NCBI RefSeq assembly: GCF_035917455.1
Contig: NZ_CP109078.1
Coordinates: forward strand, 2,852,001 to 2,916,000
Length of the DNA stretch: 64,000 nt
Direction: 5' to 3'
Origin: Micromonospora sp. NBC_01796
GTDB lineage: Bacteria > Actinomycetota > Actinomycetes > Mycobacteriales > Micromonosporaceae
Shown here: positions 7,243 through 15,659 of the stretch, piece by piece
How the letters are laid out: every line of letters starts with the position of its first letter
Position numbering within the stretch: the first letter of the stretch is position 1
Translations under genes and position numbers: made by a program
Notes under the pieces: model-generated
What the model was told of the DNA's origin: nothing
Databases searched by the model: none
Seen by the model: the letters and a program-made list of their open reading frames with translations, nothing else

Positions 7243-8912
7243 GTGCCGAGGGTGCGGTGACCGGCGTACGTCCCGTCTCGGCCCGGCACTTCGTCCGGTT
7301 GAAGCTGCGGATGATGGCCAACAGCTTCCGGGGGCAGGGCTGGCGGATCGCGATCTTCCTCAGCGGTGTCCTGATCGGCGGCTGGTTCGCCGCGTCCGGT
7401 TTCCTGCTCCTCGCCCTGCCCGGCCTGGTGGAGAACCGGCAGATGGCCGGCATCACCGCCGCCTTCGGCGGCTCCCTGCTGGTGATCGGCTGGCTGCTGC
7501 TGCCGCTGATCTTCTTCGGGGTGGACGAGACCCTCGATCCGGCCCGGTTCGCCCTGCTCCCGCTCTCCCGGCGCACCCTGCTCACCGGTCTGCTCGCCGC
7601 CGCGCTGACCGGGGTGCCGGCGGTGGCGGCCCTGCTCGCCACCGGTGGTGTGGTGCTGACCGGGTGGGCGCTCGGCGGGTGGGGCGCGGGGCTCGTCGCC
7701 GGGCTGGGCGTCCTCGCCGGATTGCTGCTCTGCGTCACCGCCAGCCGCGCGGTGACCAGCGCGTTCGCCAACATGCTCCGGTCACGCAAGGTACGCGACC
7801 TGGCCGCGATCCTGCTCGCGGTCTGCGCCGCCCTGCTCGGGCCGTTGCAGATCGGGTTGCTCAGCGCGGTCGAGGGGGCGGACTGGGATCGGCTGGCGGG
7901 TTTCGCCCGGGTGTTGAGCTGGACCCCGCTGGCGGCGCCGTACACGATCGGTTTGGACGTCGCCGACGGGCGGGCCTGGGCCGTACCGGTGAAGTTGCTG
8001 ATCATCGCCGCGACCGTCGGCGCGCTGCTGCGCTGGTGGTCGGCCTCGCTGGAGGCGGCGATGCTCGGTACGGCCAACGGCGACCGGGCGGCGCAGGGCC
8101 AGCCGGCGGCCGGCGGCGGATCGAGCGCGCAGCTCTTCCCGAGGATTCTCGGCTGGCTTCCACACGACCGGTACGGCGCACTCGTGGCCCGGGAGGCCCG
8201 GTACTGGTGGCGGGACACCCGGCGACGGGCCAGCCTGATCACCTTCGCCGTGGTCGGCATCTTCGTGCCGGTGTCGGTGAACGTGGGCAGCCACGGTCTG
8301 CTCTCCGGGCCGACCGAGTTGAACGCGTCCCCGGTCCTGGTCAGCCTGTCGATGGTCTTCGTCGGCGTGGTCGCGGCGGTCACCCCGGCGAACCAGTTCG
8401 GCTGGGACGGCAGCGCGTACGCGGCGAACGTGATCGCGGGGGTGCCGGGGCGGCTGGAACTGCGGGCGCGGGTGGTCGCGTTCTCGCTCTACGTCGGTCC
8501 GATGCTGCTGGTGATCGCCACCATCCTGGCGTTCTTCCTGCGTGAACCGGAGTGGGTCGGTGTCCTGGCCGGGTCGCTCTTCGCGGCGTACGGGAGCGGC
8601 CTGGCGGTCACCCTGTACGTCTCGATCCTGAGCCCGTACGCCGTGCCGGACAGCACGAACCCGTTCGCGATGAACAGCGGCGCCGGGGTGGCGAAGAGCG
8701 CCCAGGTGCTGCTGGCGATGTTGATCGGGTCGGTCCTCGCCCTGCCGATGGTGCTGGCCACCGCCCTGCTCGGCGGGGTGTGGCTCTGGCTGGCGCTGCC
8801 GGTCGGGCTGGGGTACGGCCTCGGCGCGCTCGCCCTCGGCATCCACCTCGCCGGTGACGTGCTCGACCGGCGGATGCCGGAACTGCTGGTCGCGATCACC
8901 CCGCGCCGGTGA
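7233..8912 (+). CDS. ABC transporter permease (ABC-2 type)
   Basis: A 559-residue polytopic membrane protein starting at GTG 7233, inside the end of the ATPase gene. Hydrophobic segments occur in two groups separated by a polar region near residues 285-325 (ANGDRAAQGQPAAGG, LPHDRYGALVAREARYWWRD). The second half includes TPANQFGWDGSAYAANVI, a motif seen in actinobacterial ABC-2 permeases of this size. It forms the membrane channel for the ATPase at 6481. There is no substrate-binding protein nearby, so export is more likely than import. Substrate unknown. Confidence 0.88.
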   Translation: MALSAEGAVTGVRPVSARHFVRLKLRMMANSFRGQGWRIAIFLSGVLIGGWFAASGFLLLALPGLVENRQMAGITAAFGGSLLVIGWLLLPLIFFGVDETLDPARFALLPLSRRTLLTGLLAAALTGVPAVAALLATGGVVLTGWALGGWGAGLVAGLGVLAGLLLCVTASRAVTSAFANMLRSRKVRDLAAILLAVCAALLGPLQIGLLSAVEGADWDRLAGFARVLSWTPLAAPYTIGLDVADGRAWAVPVKLLIIAATVGALLRWWSASLEAAMLGTANGDRAAQGQPAAGGGSSAQLFPRILGWLPHDRYGALVAREARYWWRDTRRRASLITFAVVGIFVPVSVNVGSHGLLSGPTELNASPVLVSLSMVFVGVVAAVTPANQFGWDGSAYAANVIAGVPGRLELRARVVAFSLYVGPMLLVIATILAFFLREPEWVGVLAGSLFAAYGSGLAVTLYVSILSPYAVPDSTNPFAMNSGAGVAKSAQVLLAMLIGSVLALPMVLATALLGGVWLWLALPVGLGYGLGALALGIHLAGDVLDRRMPELLVAITPRR

Positions 8913-8956
8913 CCGGGGACAATGTGCCGGTGAGCGGACAGGGGACCACTGCGGGG

Positions 8957-8972
8957 TGTTTCACGTGAATCC
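8957..8972. other. parS-like ParB-binding site
   Basis: The 14-mer GTTTCACGTGAATC (8958-8971) differs at one position from the chromosomal parS consensus GTTTCACGTGAAAC. It overlaps the start of the flavin reductase gene. A second, weaker copy is at 36675. Confidence 0.55.
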
Positions 8973-9501
8973 AGAACCGGGTGCCCGGATCCACGACACC
9001 GACCCGTTCGCCACGCCCGAGACCGACCGGTCGCCCGTACGCCGGATGCGTGGCCGGCTGGCCACGGCGGTGACCCTCTGGACGGCCGGTGGTGACCCGG
9101 TCCCGCCGGCCGGTCTGACCGTCTCCTCGACCCTGGTGGCCGACGGCGAGCCGGGCCGGCTGCTCGGCCTGGTAGACGAGGAGTCGGAGTTCTGGACCTC
9201 GGCGTCGGCGACCGGGCGGTTCGCGGTCGCCACCCTCGGCCCGGCGCACCGGCAGCTCGCCGACCGGTTCGCCGGCCTCTTCCCCGCGCCGGGTGGACTC
9301 TTCGCCACCGGTGACTGGACTTCCACCGGGTACGGCCCGGTGCCGGCGGACGCCGGGGCCTTCATGGGGTGCCGCCTGGACGGCTTCCGCGAGTTCGGCT
9401 GGTCCCTGCTGGTGGAGGCCACCATCGAGGTGGTCGAGGTGGTCGGCGAGAGCGTGCCGATGGTGTACCACCGGGGTCGCTACCGGGGCCTGGCCGACTG
9501 A
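8965..9501 (+). CDS. Flavin reductase family protein
   Basis: A 178-residue protein of the flavin reductase/FMN-binding split-barrel group. Features include RMRGRLATAVTLWTAGG, PAGLTVSSTLVADGEPGRLLGLV (the flavin-contacting strand-loop), the central FAVATLGPAHRQLADRFAGLFP and a C-terminal PMVYHRGRYRGLA, which matches the HHxGRY-like ending of these reductases. They reduce FMN with NAD(P)H or bind flavin. The start is uncertain between GTG 8956 and GTG 8965; GCGGGG lies 8 nt before the latter. The 5' end carries a parS-like sequence, so coding and possible chromosome-organising functions overlap. No partner monooxygenase is adjacent. Confidence 0.8.
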   Translation: MNPEPGARIHDTDPFATPETDRSPVRRMRGRLATAVTLWTAGGDPVPPAGLTVSSTLVADGEPGRLLGLVDEESEFWTSASATGRFAVATLGPAHRQLADRFAGLFPAPGGLFATGDWTSTGYGPVPADAGAFMGCRLDGFREFGWSLLVEATIEVVEVVGESVPMVYHRGRYRGLAD

Positions 9502-9695
9502 CGGCACGGGCGGCGCGGACGGCCGACTGCACGGCGACGGGCCCGCCGTTGAGCGACGTGACCGGGGTCACTCGGCGCAGCCAGTAGCCCGTTCGGCGCA
9601 GCCGCCCGCAGGGGCCCTCGCACCGCTTTCCGGCAGGTCGGCCGGGTCCTTACGGTGCGCGCAAATCCCCCACACCTGCGAAGGTGGTGACTCCC

Positions 9696-10043
9696 ATGTC
9701 CACGGATGCTCCCGCACCGGCGAACGCGCCGGATCGGTACATCGCCGTACAACAGTCGGACGAATTCAGCGGGCTCCGCAAGGCGCTGCGCGGCTTCGTC
9801 TTCCCGATGACGGTGGCGTTCTTCCTCTGGTACGCGCTCTACGTGATCCTCTCCGCGTACGCACGCGGCTTCATGAGCACCAAGTTGTTCGGCAGCAACA
9901 TCAACGTGGCGCTCGTCTTCGGGCTGCTCCAGTTCGTCTCCACGTTCCTGATCGCGTGGCTCTACTCGCGCTACGCCGATCGCAAGCTCGACCCGGTAGC
10001 GGACAAGATCCGGGAAGACCTCGACAAGGGGGCCGATTCCTGA
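9696..10043 (+). CDS. DUF485 domain membrane protein
   Basis: A 115-residue membrane protein with the full DUF485 signature: FRGLRK-type lead (FSGLRKALRGFVFPM), FFLWYALYVILSAYARGFM, then FGLLQFVSTFLIAWLYSRYADRKLDP. It has two transmembrane segments (about residues 35-57 and 72-92). ATG 9696 is chosen because AAGGTGG lies 8 nt before it. The stop overlaps the start of the symporter gene by one base. DUF485 proteins accompany acetate permease ActP in many bacteria and are thought to be accessory subunits, with no defined activity. Confidence 0.92.
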   Translation: MSTDAPAPANAPDRYIAVQQSDEFSGLRKALRGFVFPMTVAFFLWYALYVILSAYARGFMSTKLFGSNINVALVFGLLQFVSTFLIAWLYSRYADRKLDPVADKIREDLDKGADS

Positions 10044-11716
10044 TGCCCACCGTGTTCGCCGCTGCGGCCGGGGACAACACCGCCCGTACGCTCACCATCA
10101 CGCTGTTCCTGGTCTTCGTCGCGGCCACCCTCGCCATCACCATCTGGGCCAGCCGGCAGACCAAGACCGCCACCGACTTCTACGCCGGTGGCCGTTCGTT
10201 CACCGGTTTCCAGAACGGCATGGCCATCGGCGGCGACTACATGTCGGCGGCCTCGTTCCTGGGCATCGCCGGCATCATCGCCCTGTACGGCTACGACGGC
10301 TTCCTCTACTCGATCGGTTTCCTGGTCGCGTGGCTGGTCGCGCTGCTGCTGGTGGCCGAGCTGCTGCGTAACTCCGGCCGCTACACGATGGCGGACGTGC
10401 TGGCGTTCCGGATGCGGCAACGGCCGGTCCGTACCGCCGCAGCGGTCTCCACCATCACCGTGTCGATCTTCTACCTGCTGGCCCAGATGGTCGGCGCGGG
10501 TGCACTGGTCGCGCTGCTGCTGGGGATCCGGCCGGGGACGACGTTCCTGGGCATGGACGCCGACGCCGCGAAGATCGCGACCATCATCATGGTCGGCGCC
10601 CTGATGATCATCTACGTGACCGTGGGTGGCATGAAGGGCACCACGTACGTGCAGATCGTCAAGGCGTTCCTGCTGATGAGCGGTGCGCTGGTGATGACCC
10701 TGCTGGTGCTGGCGCACTACAAGTTCAACCTCTCCGCGCTGCTCGGCGACGCGGCGGCGACCTCCGGCAAGGGGGACGCGTTCCTCGAACCGGGACTCCG
10801 GTACGGCGTGGAGGTGGCCGGCAACGCCACCCAGACCTTCTACAACAAGGTCGACCTGCTCTCGCTCGGCATCGCCCTGGTGCTCGGCACCGCCGGCCTG
10901 CCGCACATCCTGATCCGGTTCTACACCGTGCCGACCGCGAAGGCGGCCCGCAAGAGCGTGCTCTGGGCGATCGGCATCATCGGCACCTTCTACCTGTTCA
11001 CCCTGGCCCTCGGCTTCGGCGCGGCGGCCCTGGTGGGCGGGGAGGCGATCACCGCGCAGGACAAGGCCGGCAACACCGCCGCGCCGCAGCTCGCCCAGGC
11101 ACTCGGGGCCGACCTCTTCGGCAGTGACCTCGGCGGGGCCACCCTGCTCGCGATCATCGCCGCGGTCGCCTTCGCCACCATCCTCGCCGTGGTCGCCGGC
11201 CTCACGCTGGCGTCGTCGTCGAGCCTGGCGCACGACTTCTACGCCAACGTGATCAAGCGGGGCGAGGCGTCGGAGCGGCAGGAGGTACGGGTCGCCCGGA
11301 TCTCGGCGTTCGTGATCGGCGCGATCTCCATCGCACTGTCCATCTTCGCGCAGAACCTCAACGTCGCCTTCCTGGTGGCGCTGGCGTTCGCGGTCGCGGC
11401 GTCCGGAAACCTGCCGGCCATCCTCTACAGCCTGTTCTGGAAGAGGTTCAACACGTCCGGTGCGGTCTGGGCGATCTACGGCGGTCTGATCAGCGCCGTG
11501 GTGCTGGTGTTCTTCTCGCCGGTGGTCTCCGGCGCGGCGACCTCGATGTTCCCGGACCACGACTGGCAGTGGTTCCCGCTGTCCAACCCGGGCATCATCT
11601 CGATCCCGCTCGGCTTCCTGGCCGGTTGGATCGGGACGATCGTCTCCAAGGAGACCGACGAGGAGAAGTACGCCGAGCTCGAGGTCCGCGCACTGACCGG
11701 ACACGGGGCGCACTGA
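10043..11716 (+). CDS. Cation/acetate symporter (ActP-like, SSS family)
   Basis: A 557-residue polytopic membrane protein that would take up acetate or similar short carboxylates with Na+. Typical motifs are TDFYAGGRSFTGFQNGMAIG (about residues 40-60), YMSAASFLGIAG, YTMADVLAFRMRQRPVRTAA, and GLPHILIRFYTVPTAKAARKS in the second half. ATG 10043 overlaps the DUF485 stop by one base and gives an N-terminus of normal length. The protein is a paralogue of the symporter at 1146 but lacks that protein's ~60-residue polar insertion. A hairpin terminator follows. Substrate assignment is by family only. Confidence 0.9.
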   Translation: MPTVFAAAAGDNTARTLTITLFLVFVAATLAITIWASRQTKTATDFYAGGRSFTGFQNGMAIGGDYMSAASFLGIAGIIALYGYDGFLYSIGFLVAWLVALLLVAELLRNSGRYTMADVLAFRMRQRPVRTAAAVSTITVSIFYLLAQMVGAGALVALLLGIRPGTTFLGMDADAAKIATIIMVGALMIIYVTVGGMKGTTYVQIVKAFLLMSGALVMTLLVLAHYKFNLSALLGDAAATSGKGDAFLEPGLRYGVEVAGNATQTFYNKVDLLSLGIALVLGTAGLPHILIRFYTVPTAKAARKSVLWAIGIIGTFYLFTLALGFGAAALVGGEAITAQDKAGNTAAPQLAQALGADLFGSDLGGATLLAIIAAVAFATILAVVAGLTLASSSSLAHDFYANVIKRGEASERQEVRVARISAFVIGAISIALSIFAQNLNVAFLVALAFAVAASGNLPAILYSLFWKRFNTSGAVWAIYGGLISAVVLVFFSPVVSGAATSMFPDHDWQWFPLSNPGIISIPLGFLAGWIGTIVSKETDEEKYAELEVRALTGHGAH

Positions 11717-11730
11717 CCCGTACGGCACCA

Positions 11731-11772
11731 GGTTCGGTGCCGGGTGACCCTCGGGTTGCCCGGCACCGAACC
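11731..11772 (+). terminator. Hairpin terminator after symporter
   Basis: Perfect 14-bp inverted repeat, GGTTCGGTGCCGGG / CCCGGCACCGAACC, with a 14-nt loop, followed by GTTTACAAAC. Confidence 0.7.
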
Positions 11773-11877
11773 GTTTACAAACAACCCTGAGCGACCAATC
11801 AATAACACAACGGTACGAGCGGTATCGAGTCGCCATCAGCGCCCCACCCATCACCCGCAGGAGATCGCCGTCCTGGG

Positions 11878-11883
11878 TAGGCT
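11878..11883 (+). promoter_or_regulatory. Candidate -10 (TAGGCT), leaderless
   Basis: TAGGCT ends 6 bp before ATG 11890 and there is no Shine-Dalgarno sequence between. Confidence 0.55.
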
Positions 11884-11889
11884 GGCGGC

Positions 11890-12867
11890 ATGGTGGTAAC
11901 CCAGCGATTCGGACAAGGTCACCGCATTCTCGTCACCGGAGGCGCTGGGTTCGTCCCGTCTCACCTGGTCGACGCGCTGATCGCCCGTGGTTGCACGGTC
12001 GTCGCGGTGGACAACTTCGTCACCGGGTCGAAGGAGAACGTCGCCCACCTGATCGAGCACCCGCGATTCACCCTGGTCGAGGCCGACGTCTCCGAGGGTC
12101 TGCCCCAGCACGAGCCGGCGATCGCCGAGCGGTTCGACGCCATCCTGCACCTGGCGTCCCCGGCGAGCCCGACCGACTTCGCCTCCCTGCCGATCGAGAT
12201 CCTGCGGGTCGGTTCCATCGCCACGCTGCACCTGCTCGACCGGGCGGTCGCCGACGGTGCCCGGTTCGTCATGGCCTCCACCTCCGAGGCGTACGGCGAC
12301 CCCAAGGAGCACCCGCAGCAGGAGACCTACTGGGGCAACGTGAACCCGGTGGGCATCCGCAGCGTCTACGACGAGGCCAAGCGGTTCTCCGAGGCGGCCA
12401 CCATGGCGTACCACCGGTTCCACGGGCTCGACGCGGGCATCGTCCGGATCTTCAACACGTACGGGCCCCGGATGCGGCCGGACGACGGGCGGGCCATCCC
12501 GACCTTCATCACCCAGGCGCTGCGCGGCGAGCCGATCACCGTGCACGGCACCGGCACCCAGACCCGTTCGATCTGCTACGTCGACGACCTGGTCCGGGGC
12601 ATCCTGCTGCTGCTCGACTCGACCGAGACCGGTCCGATCAACTGCGGCACCGAGCACGAGGTCACGATGACCGAGCTGGCCGAGCTGATCGTGAGCCTGA
12701 CCGGGAGCGGTTCCTCGGTGGCGTACGTCAACCGGACCGCTGACGACCCGGAGATGCGCCGGCCGGACCTGACGCTGGCCCGGGAGCGGCTGGGCTACGC
12801 GCCGACCGTCACCCCCACCGAGGGACTCCGTCGTACGATCGAGCACTTCAGCCACCGGTTGGGCTGA
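11890..12867 (+). CDS. NAD-dependent epimerase/dehydratase (UDP-glucuronate decarboxylase-like)
   Basis: A 325-residue extended short-chain dehydrogenase. The Rossmann glycine motif TGGAGFVPSH is at about 16-25, the acidic NAD-binding turn follows (VAVDNFVTGS), and the catalytic YDEAK triad tyrosine/lysine is near residues 160-164 after ASTSEAYGDP. NTYGPRMRPDDGRAIPTFI and RSICYVDDLVRGI are characteristic of UDP-glucuronic acid decarboxylases and dTDP-glucose dehydratases; overall it looks closest to UDP-xylose synthase. It probably makes a nucleotide sugar for the cell envelope, which fits the three LCP ligase genes downstream. The start is leaderless, with TAGGCT 6 bp away. Confidence 0.85.
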   Translation: MVVTQRFGQGHRILVTGGAGFVPSHLVDALIARGCTVVAVDNFVTGSKENVAHLIEHPRFTLVEADVSEGLPQHEPAIAERFDAILHLASPASPTDFASLPIEILRVGSIATLHLLDRAVADGARFVMASTSEAYGDPKEHPQQETYWGNVNPVGIRSVYDEAKRFSEAATMAYHRFHGLDAGIVRIFNTYGPRMRPDDGRAIPTFITQALRGEPITVHGTGTQTRSICYVDDLVRGILLLLDSTETGPINCGTEHEVTMTELAELIVSLTGSGSSVAYVNRTADDPEMRRPDLTLARERLGYAPTVTPTEGLRRTIEHFSHRLG

Positions 12868-12944
12868 TCCGGAGCAGGCGAATTCGTACCGGCCCGGCGG
12901 TTGCTGCCCAGCGCCCCTTGGCATCCCTCCGTACCCTGATGCAC

Positions 12945-14207
12945 ATGTCAGCCAGCGCGTCCGTCGGTCCCCTGCCCGCCACCGCCCGTCTGCGTTCCGG
13001 CGGCGGTAACGCCGGGCGCGCCTCGGCCTCCGGGTCCGACCCCGGTCGCACCGGGCGCACCTACGGCAGACCCCCGCGCCGGCAGGACCCCGAGTACGGC
13101 CCCGGAGCCGGTGGACCCTCCGGACCCGTCGGACCGGGTGGACCCGGCGGACCGTCCGGACCCGGTGGACCGGTGCCGCCCGGTGGGCCGGTACGCCCCG
13201 GCCCGCGTCCGCGCTGGGGCCGGATCGCCCTGGTCGCCGGTGCCGCGGTGCTCGTACTCGCCCTGATCGCGGCCGGCGGAACCTGGATCTACGTACGCGG
13301 GCTGGACAACGACCTGGCCCGGACCGACCCGTTCTCGGCGCTGACCGGCGACCGGCCGAAGTCGGTCAACGGCGCGCTCAACATCCTGCTGGTGGGCAGC
13401 GACTCCCGCGATCCCGACGCGCCGGTGGACGAGTCGAGCGAATGGCGGGCCGACACGATCATCGTGATGCACATACCGGCCAACCACAAAGAGGCCTATC
13501 TCGTCTCCATTCCCCGCGATCTATACGTGCCCATTCCGGACGGGGCCGGGGCGGAGTGCGGTAGCGGTGGGCGAGGGAAAATCAACGGTGCGTTCGCGTT
13601 CGGCGGTCTGCCGCTGGCCGTACGGACCGTCGAGTGTGTCACCGACGTACGGATCAACCACGTGATGGCGATCGACTTCGGCGGCTTCAAGGAGGTCACC
13701 GACGCACTCGGCGGGGTGGACCTGACCGTCGAGCGGACCGTCACCTCGATCCACAAGCCGTTCCGCAAGTTCAACAAGGGCGTCAACCACATGAACGGCA
13801 CCGAGGCCCTCGACTGGATCCGGCAGCGCAAGCAGTTCCCGGACGGCGACTTCGCCCGGATGCGCCACCAGCAGGAGTTCCTGAAGGCGCTGCTGGACAA
13901 GGCGGCCAGTTCCGGGACGCTGACCAACCCGGCGAAGCTGAACGGGTTCCTCAAGTCGGTCACCGCCTCGGTCACCGTGGACGAGGGTTTCTCCCTGGTG
14001 GACATGGCGGTCGAGTTCCGCAACCTGCGCGGCGAGAACCTGCGCTTCTTCACCAGTCCGAACGTCGGTAGCGACACCATCGACGGAGAGTCGGTGGTGG
14101 TCTCCGACCGGGAGAAGGCACTGGCGATGTACCAGGCGATGGCGGCCGACAAGATGGCCGAGTGGGCACAGGCAAACGGCGCTCCGGCAACCCCGGACAG
14201 TAACTGA
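12945..14207 (+). CDS. LCP-family cell-wall ligase 1, with collagen-like N-terminal tract
   Basis: A ~420-residue LytR-CpsA-Psr protein. These membrane-anchored enzymes transfer anionic polymers from lipid carriers to peptidoglycan. The N-terminal cytoplasmic part (about 1-85) is basic and then has a Gly-Pro-X tract (GPSGPVGPGGPGGPSGPGG) before a single transmembrane helix (about 92-114). The extracellular LCP domain has SDSRD, WRADTIIVMHI, YLVSIPRDLYVPIP, FGGFKEVTDALGGV and DWIRQRKQFPDGDFARMRHQ, including the conserved Arg and Asp residues. The start could be TTG 12918, ATG 12939 or ATG 12945; none has a clear ribosome site. It is the first of three tandem LCP genes. Confidence 0.88.
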   Translation: MSASASVGPLPATARLRSGGGNAGRASASGSDPGRTGRTYGRPPRRQDPEYGPGAGGPSGPVGPGGPGGPSGPGGPVPPGGPVRPGPRPRWGRIALVAGAAVLVLALIAAGGTWIYVRGLDNDLARTDPFSALTGDRPKSVNGALNILLVGSDSRDPDAPVDESSEWRADTIIVMHIPANHKEAYLVSIPRDLYVPIPDGAGAECGSGGRGKINGAFAFGGLPLAVRTVECVTDVRINHVMAIDFGGFKEVTDALGGVDLTVERTVTSIHKPFRKFNKGVNHMNGTEALDWIRQRKQFPDGDFARMRHQQEFLKALLDKAASSGTLTNPAKLNGFLKSVTASVTVDEGFSLVDMAVEFRNLRGENLRFFTSPNVGSDTIDGESVVVSDREKALAMYQAMAADKMAEWAQANGAPATPDSN

Positions 14208-14350
14208 TTCGGAACGGAAATGCGGGAATCGAGCCATCGACGAGTATGACGATGGACACGACACGGGTTTGAAACGTACAAGACTCGCGCAATTGGGGTT
14301 CTTGTCCGTACAGTGGGCTCGCCCCCATCGATCCGCGAACTGGAGCGAGT

Positions 14351-15550
14351 ATGCCGGTTCAGACCCGCCGACGGCCCTCGTCGCCGGACCAGACCGAGAA
14401 GCCGATTCGCAGCGGGACCGTAGTCGGGAAGTCCGGCAGGCCGGGCAAGCGCGCCCGCCGCAAGGACCCGCTCTGGGCCCGGCTCGCGTTGGTGATGGGT
14501 GCGGTCCTGGTGGTGAGCAGCGGCGTCGCGATCATCGGCAGCAAGGTCGTGATCAACCAGGCGACCAGCACCATCGACCAGGAGAACCTGCTCGGCGACG
14601 CCGGCAAGAGCGACGCCGAGGGCGGCAAGGACCTCGAGGGACCGATCGACCTGCTGCTGCTCGGGGTGGACGTGCGCGGGTCGTGGGACCCGGAGAACGT
14701 GCGGGCCGACACGATCATCGTGCTGCACATCCCGGCCAGCCACGACCAGGCGTACCTGATCTCGATCCCCCGGGACACCGAGGTGCAGGTGCCGGCGTCG
14801 AAGAAGAGCGGCTACTCGGGCGGTACGGCGAAGATCAACAGCGCGTTCGAGATCGGCGCCAAGAACGGTGCCGGTTGGACCGGCGGAGCACAGCTCACGG
14901 CGGCCACCATCAAGAACCTGACCGGCATCGGCTTCGACGGTGCCGCGATCATCGACTTCGGCGGGTTCCGCAAGGTCATCGACGCGCTCGGCTCGGTGCA
15001 CCTCTGCGTCGACCAGGAGGTCGAGTCGTACCACATGAAGTTGGTCGACGGTAAGCCGATGTGGAACGCGGACGCCAAGAAGACCGGCAAGCCGATGAAG
15101 CCGGTGGTGCACAAGAAGGGCTGCCGCGAGATGGAGGGCTGGGAGGCGCTGGACTATTCCCGCCAGCGCTACGGCCTGAAGAACGGCGACTACGACCGGC
15201 AGCAGCACCAGCAGCAGCTCATCAAGGCGATGGCGAAGAAGGCGATGGACGGCGGGGTGATGACCAACCCGCTCAAGCTCAACGACCTGGTCAAGTCCGC
15301 CGGTGAGGCGTTCGTGCTCGACACCGGCGGCACGGAGATCGGCGACTTCGTCTTCACCCTGCGCGGGGTGGCCGCCAACGACATGGTCATGCTCCGCACC
15401 AACGACGGCGCGTTCAACTCGGTCAAGGAGGGTGCGGAGGAGCGCGAGGTGCTCAAGCCGATCAGCCTCGAGATGTTCAAGGCGGTCAAGGACGACAAGC
15501 TCGCCGAGTTCATCGCGGCCAACCCCAGCGTGATCTCCACCAAGAAGTGA
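14351..15550 (+). CDS. LCP-family cell-wall ligase 2
   Basis: A 399-residue LCP protein. A basic cytoplasmic N-terminus (about 1-50, ending KRARRKDPLW) leads into one membrane helix (about 52-76) and an extracellular LCP domain with LLLLGVDVRGS, VRADTIIVLHIPASHDQAYL, SIPRDTEVQVP, DFGGFRKVIDALGSV and DYSRQRYGLKNGDYDRQQHQ. These carry the conserved Arg/Asp residues that bind the polyprenyl pyrophosphate. GGAG sits 6 nt before ATG 14351. It lies between two paralogues in the same orientation, with 143- and 109-bp gaps, so separate promoters are possible. Substrate specificity cannot be read from sequence. Confidence 0.9.
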   Translation: MPVQTRRRPSSPDQTEKPIRSGTVVGKSGRPGKRARRKDPLWARLALVMGAVLVVSSGVAIIGSKVVINQATSTIDQENLLGDAGKSDAEGGKDLEGPIDLLLLGVDVRGSWDPENVRADTIIVLHIPASHDQAYLISIPRDTEVQVPASKKSGYSGGTAKINSAFEIGAKNGAGWTGGAQLTAATIKNLTGIGFDGAAIIDFGGFRKVIDALGSVHLCVDQEVESYHMKLVDGKPMWNADAKKTGKPMKPVVHKKGCREMEGWEALDYSRQRYGLKNGDYDRQQHQQQLIKAMAKKAMDGGVMTNPLKLNDLVKSAGEAFVLDTGGTEIGDFVFTLRGVAANDMVMLRTNDGAFNSVKEGAEEREVLKPISLEMFKAVKDDKLAEFIAANPSVISTKK

Positions 15551-15659
15551 CCGGGGCGACGCTACAAACGCCCCTGGACGGGTAGCCCGGATTCAGGCCG
15601 GACGTGGGAGATGCCCACGCGGCAGGGTCCGGGAGGCTGCCACGAACAGATCCGAACGA

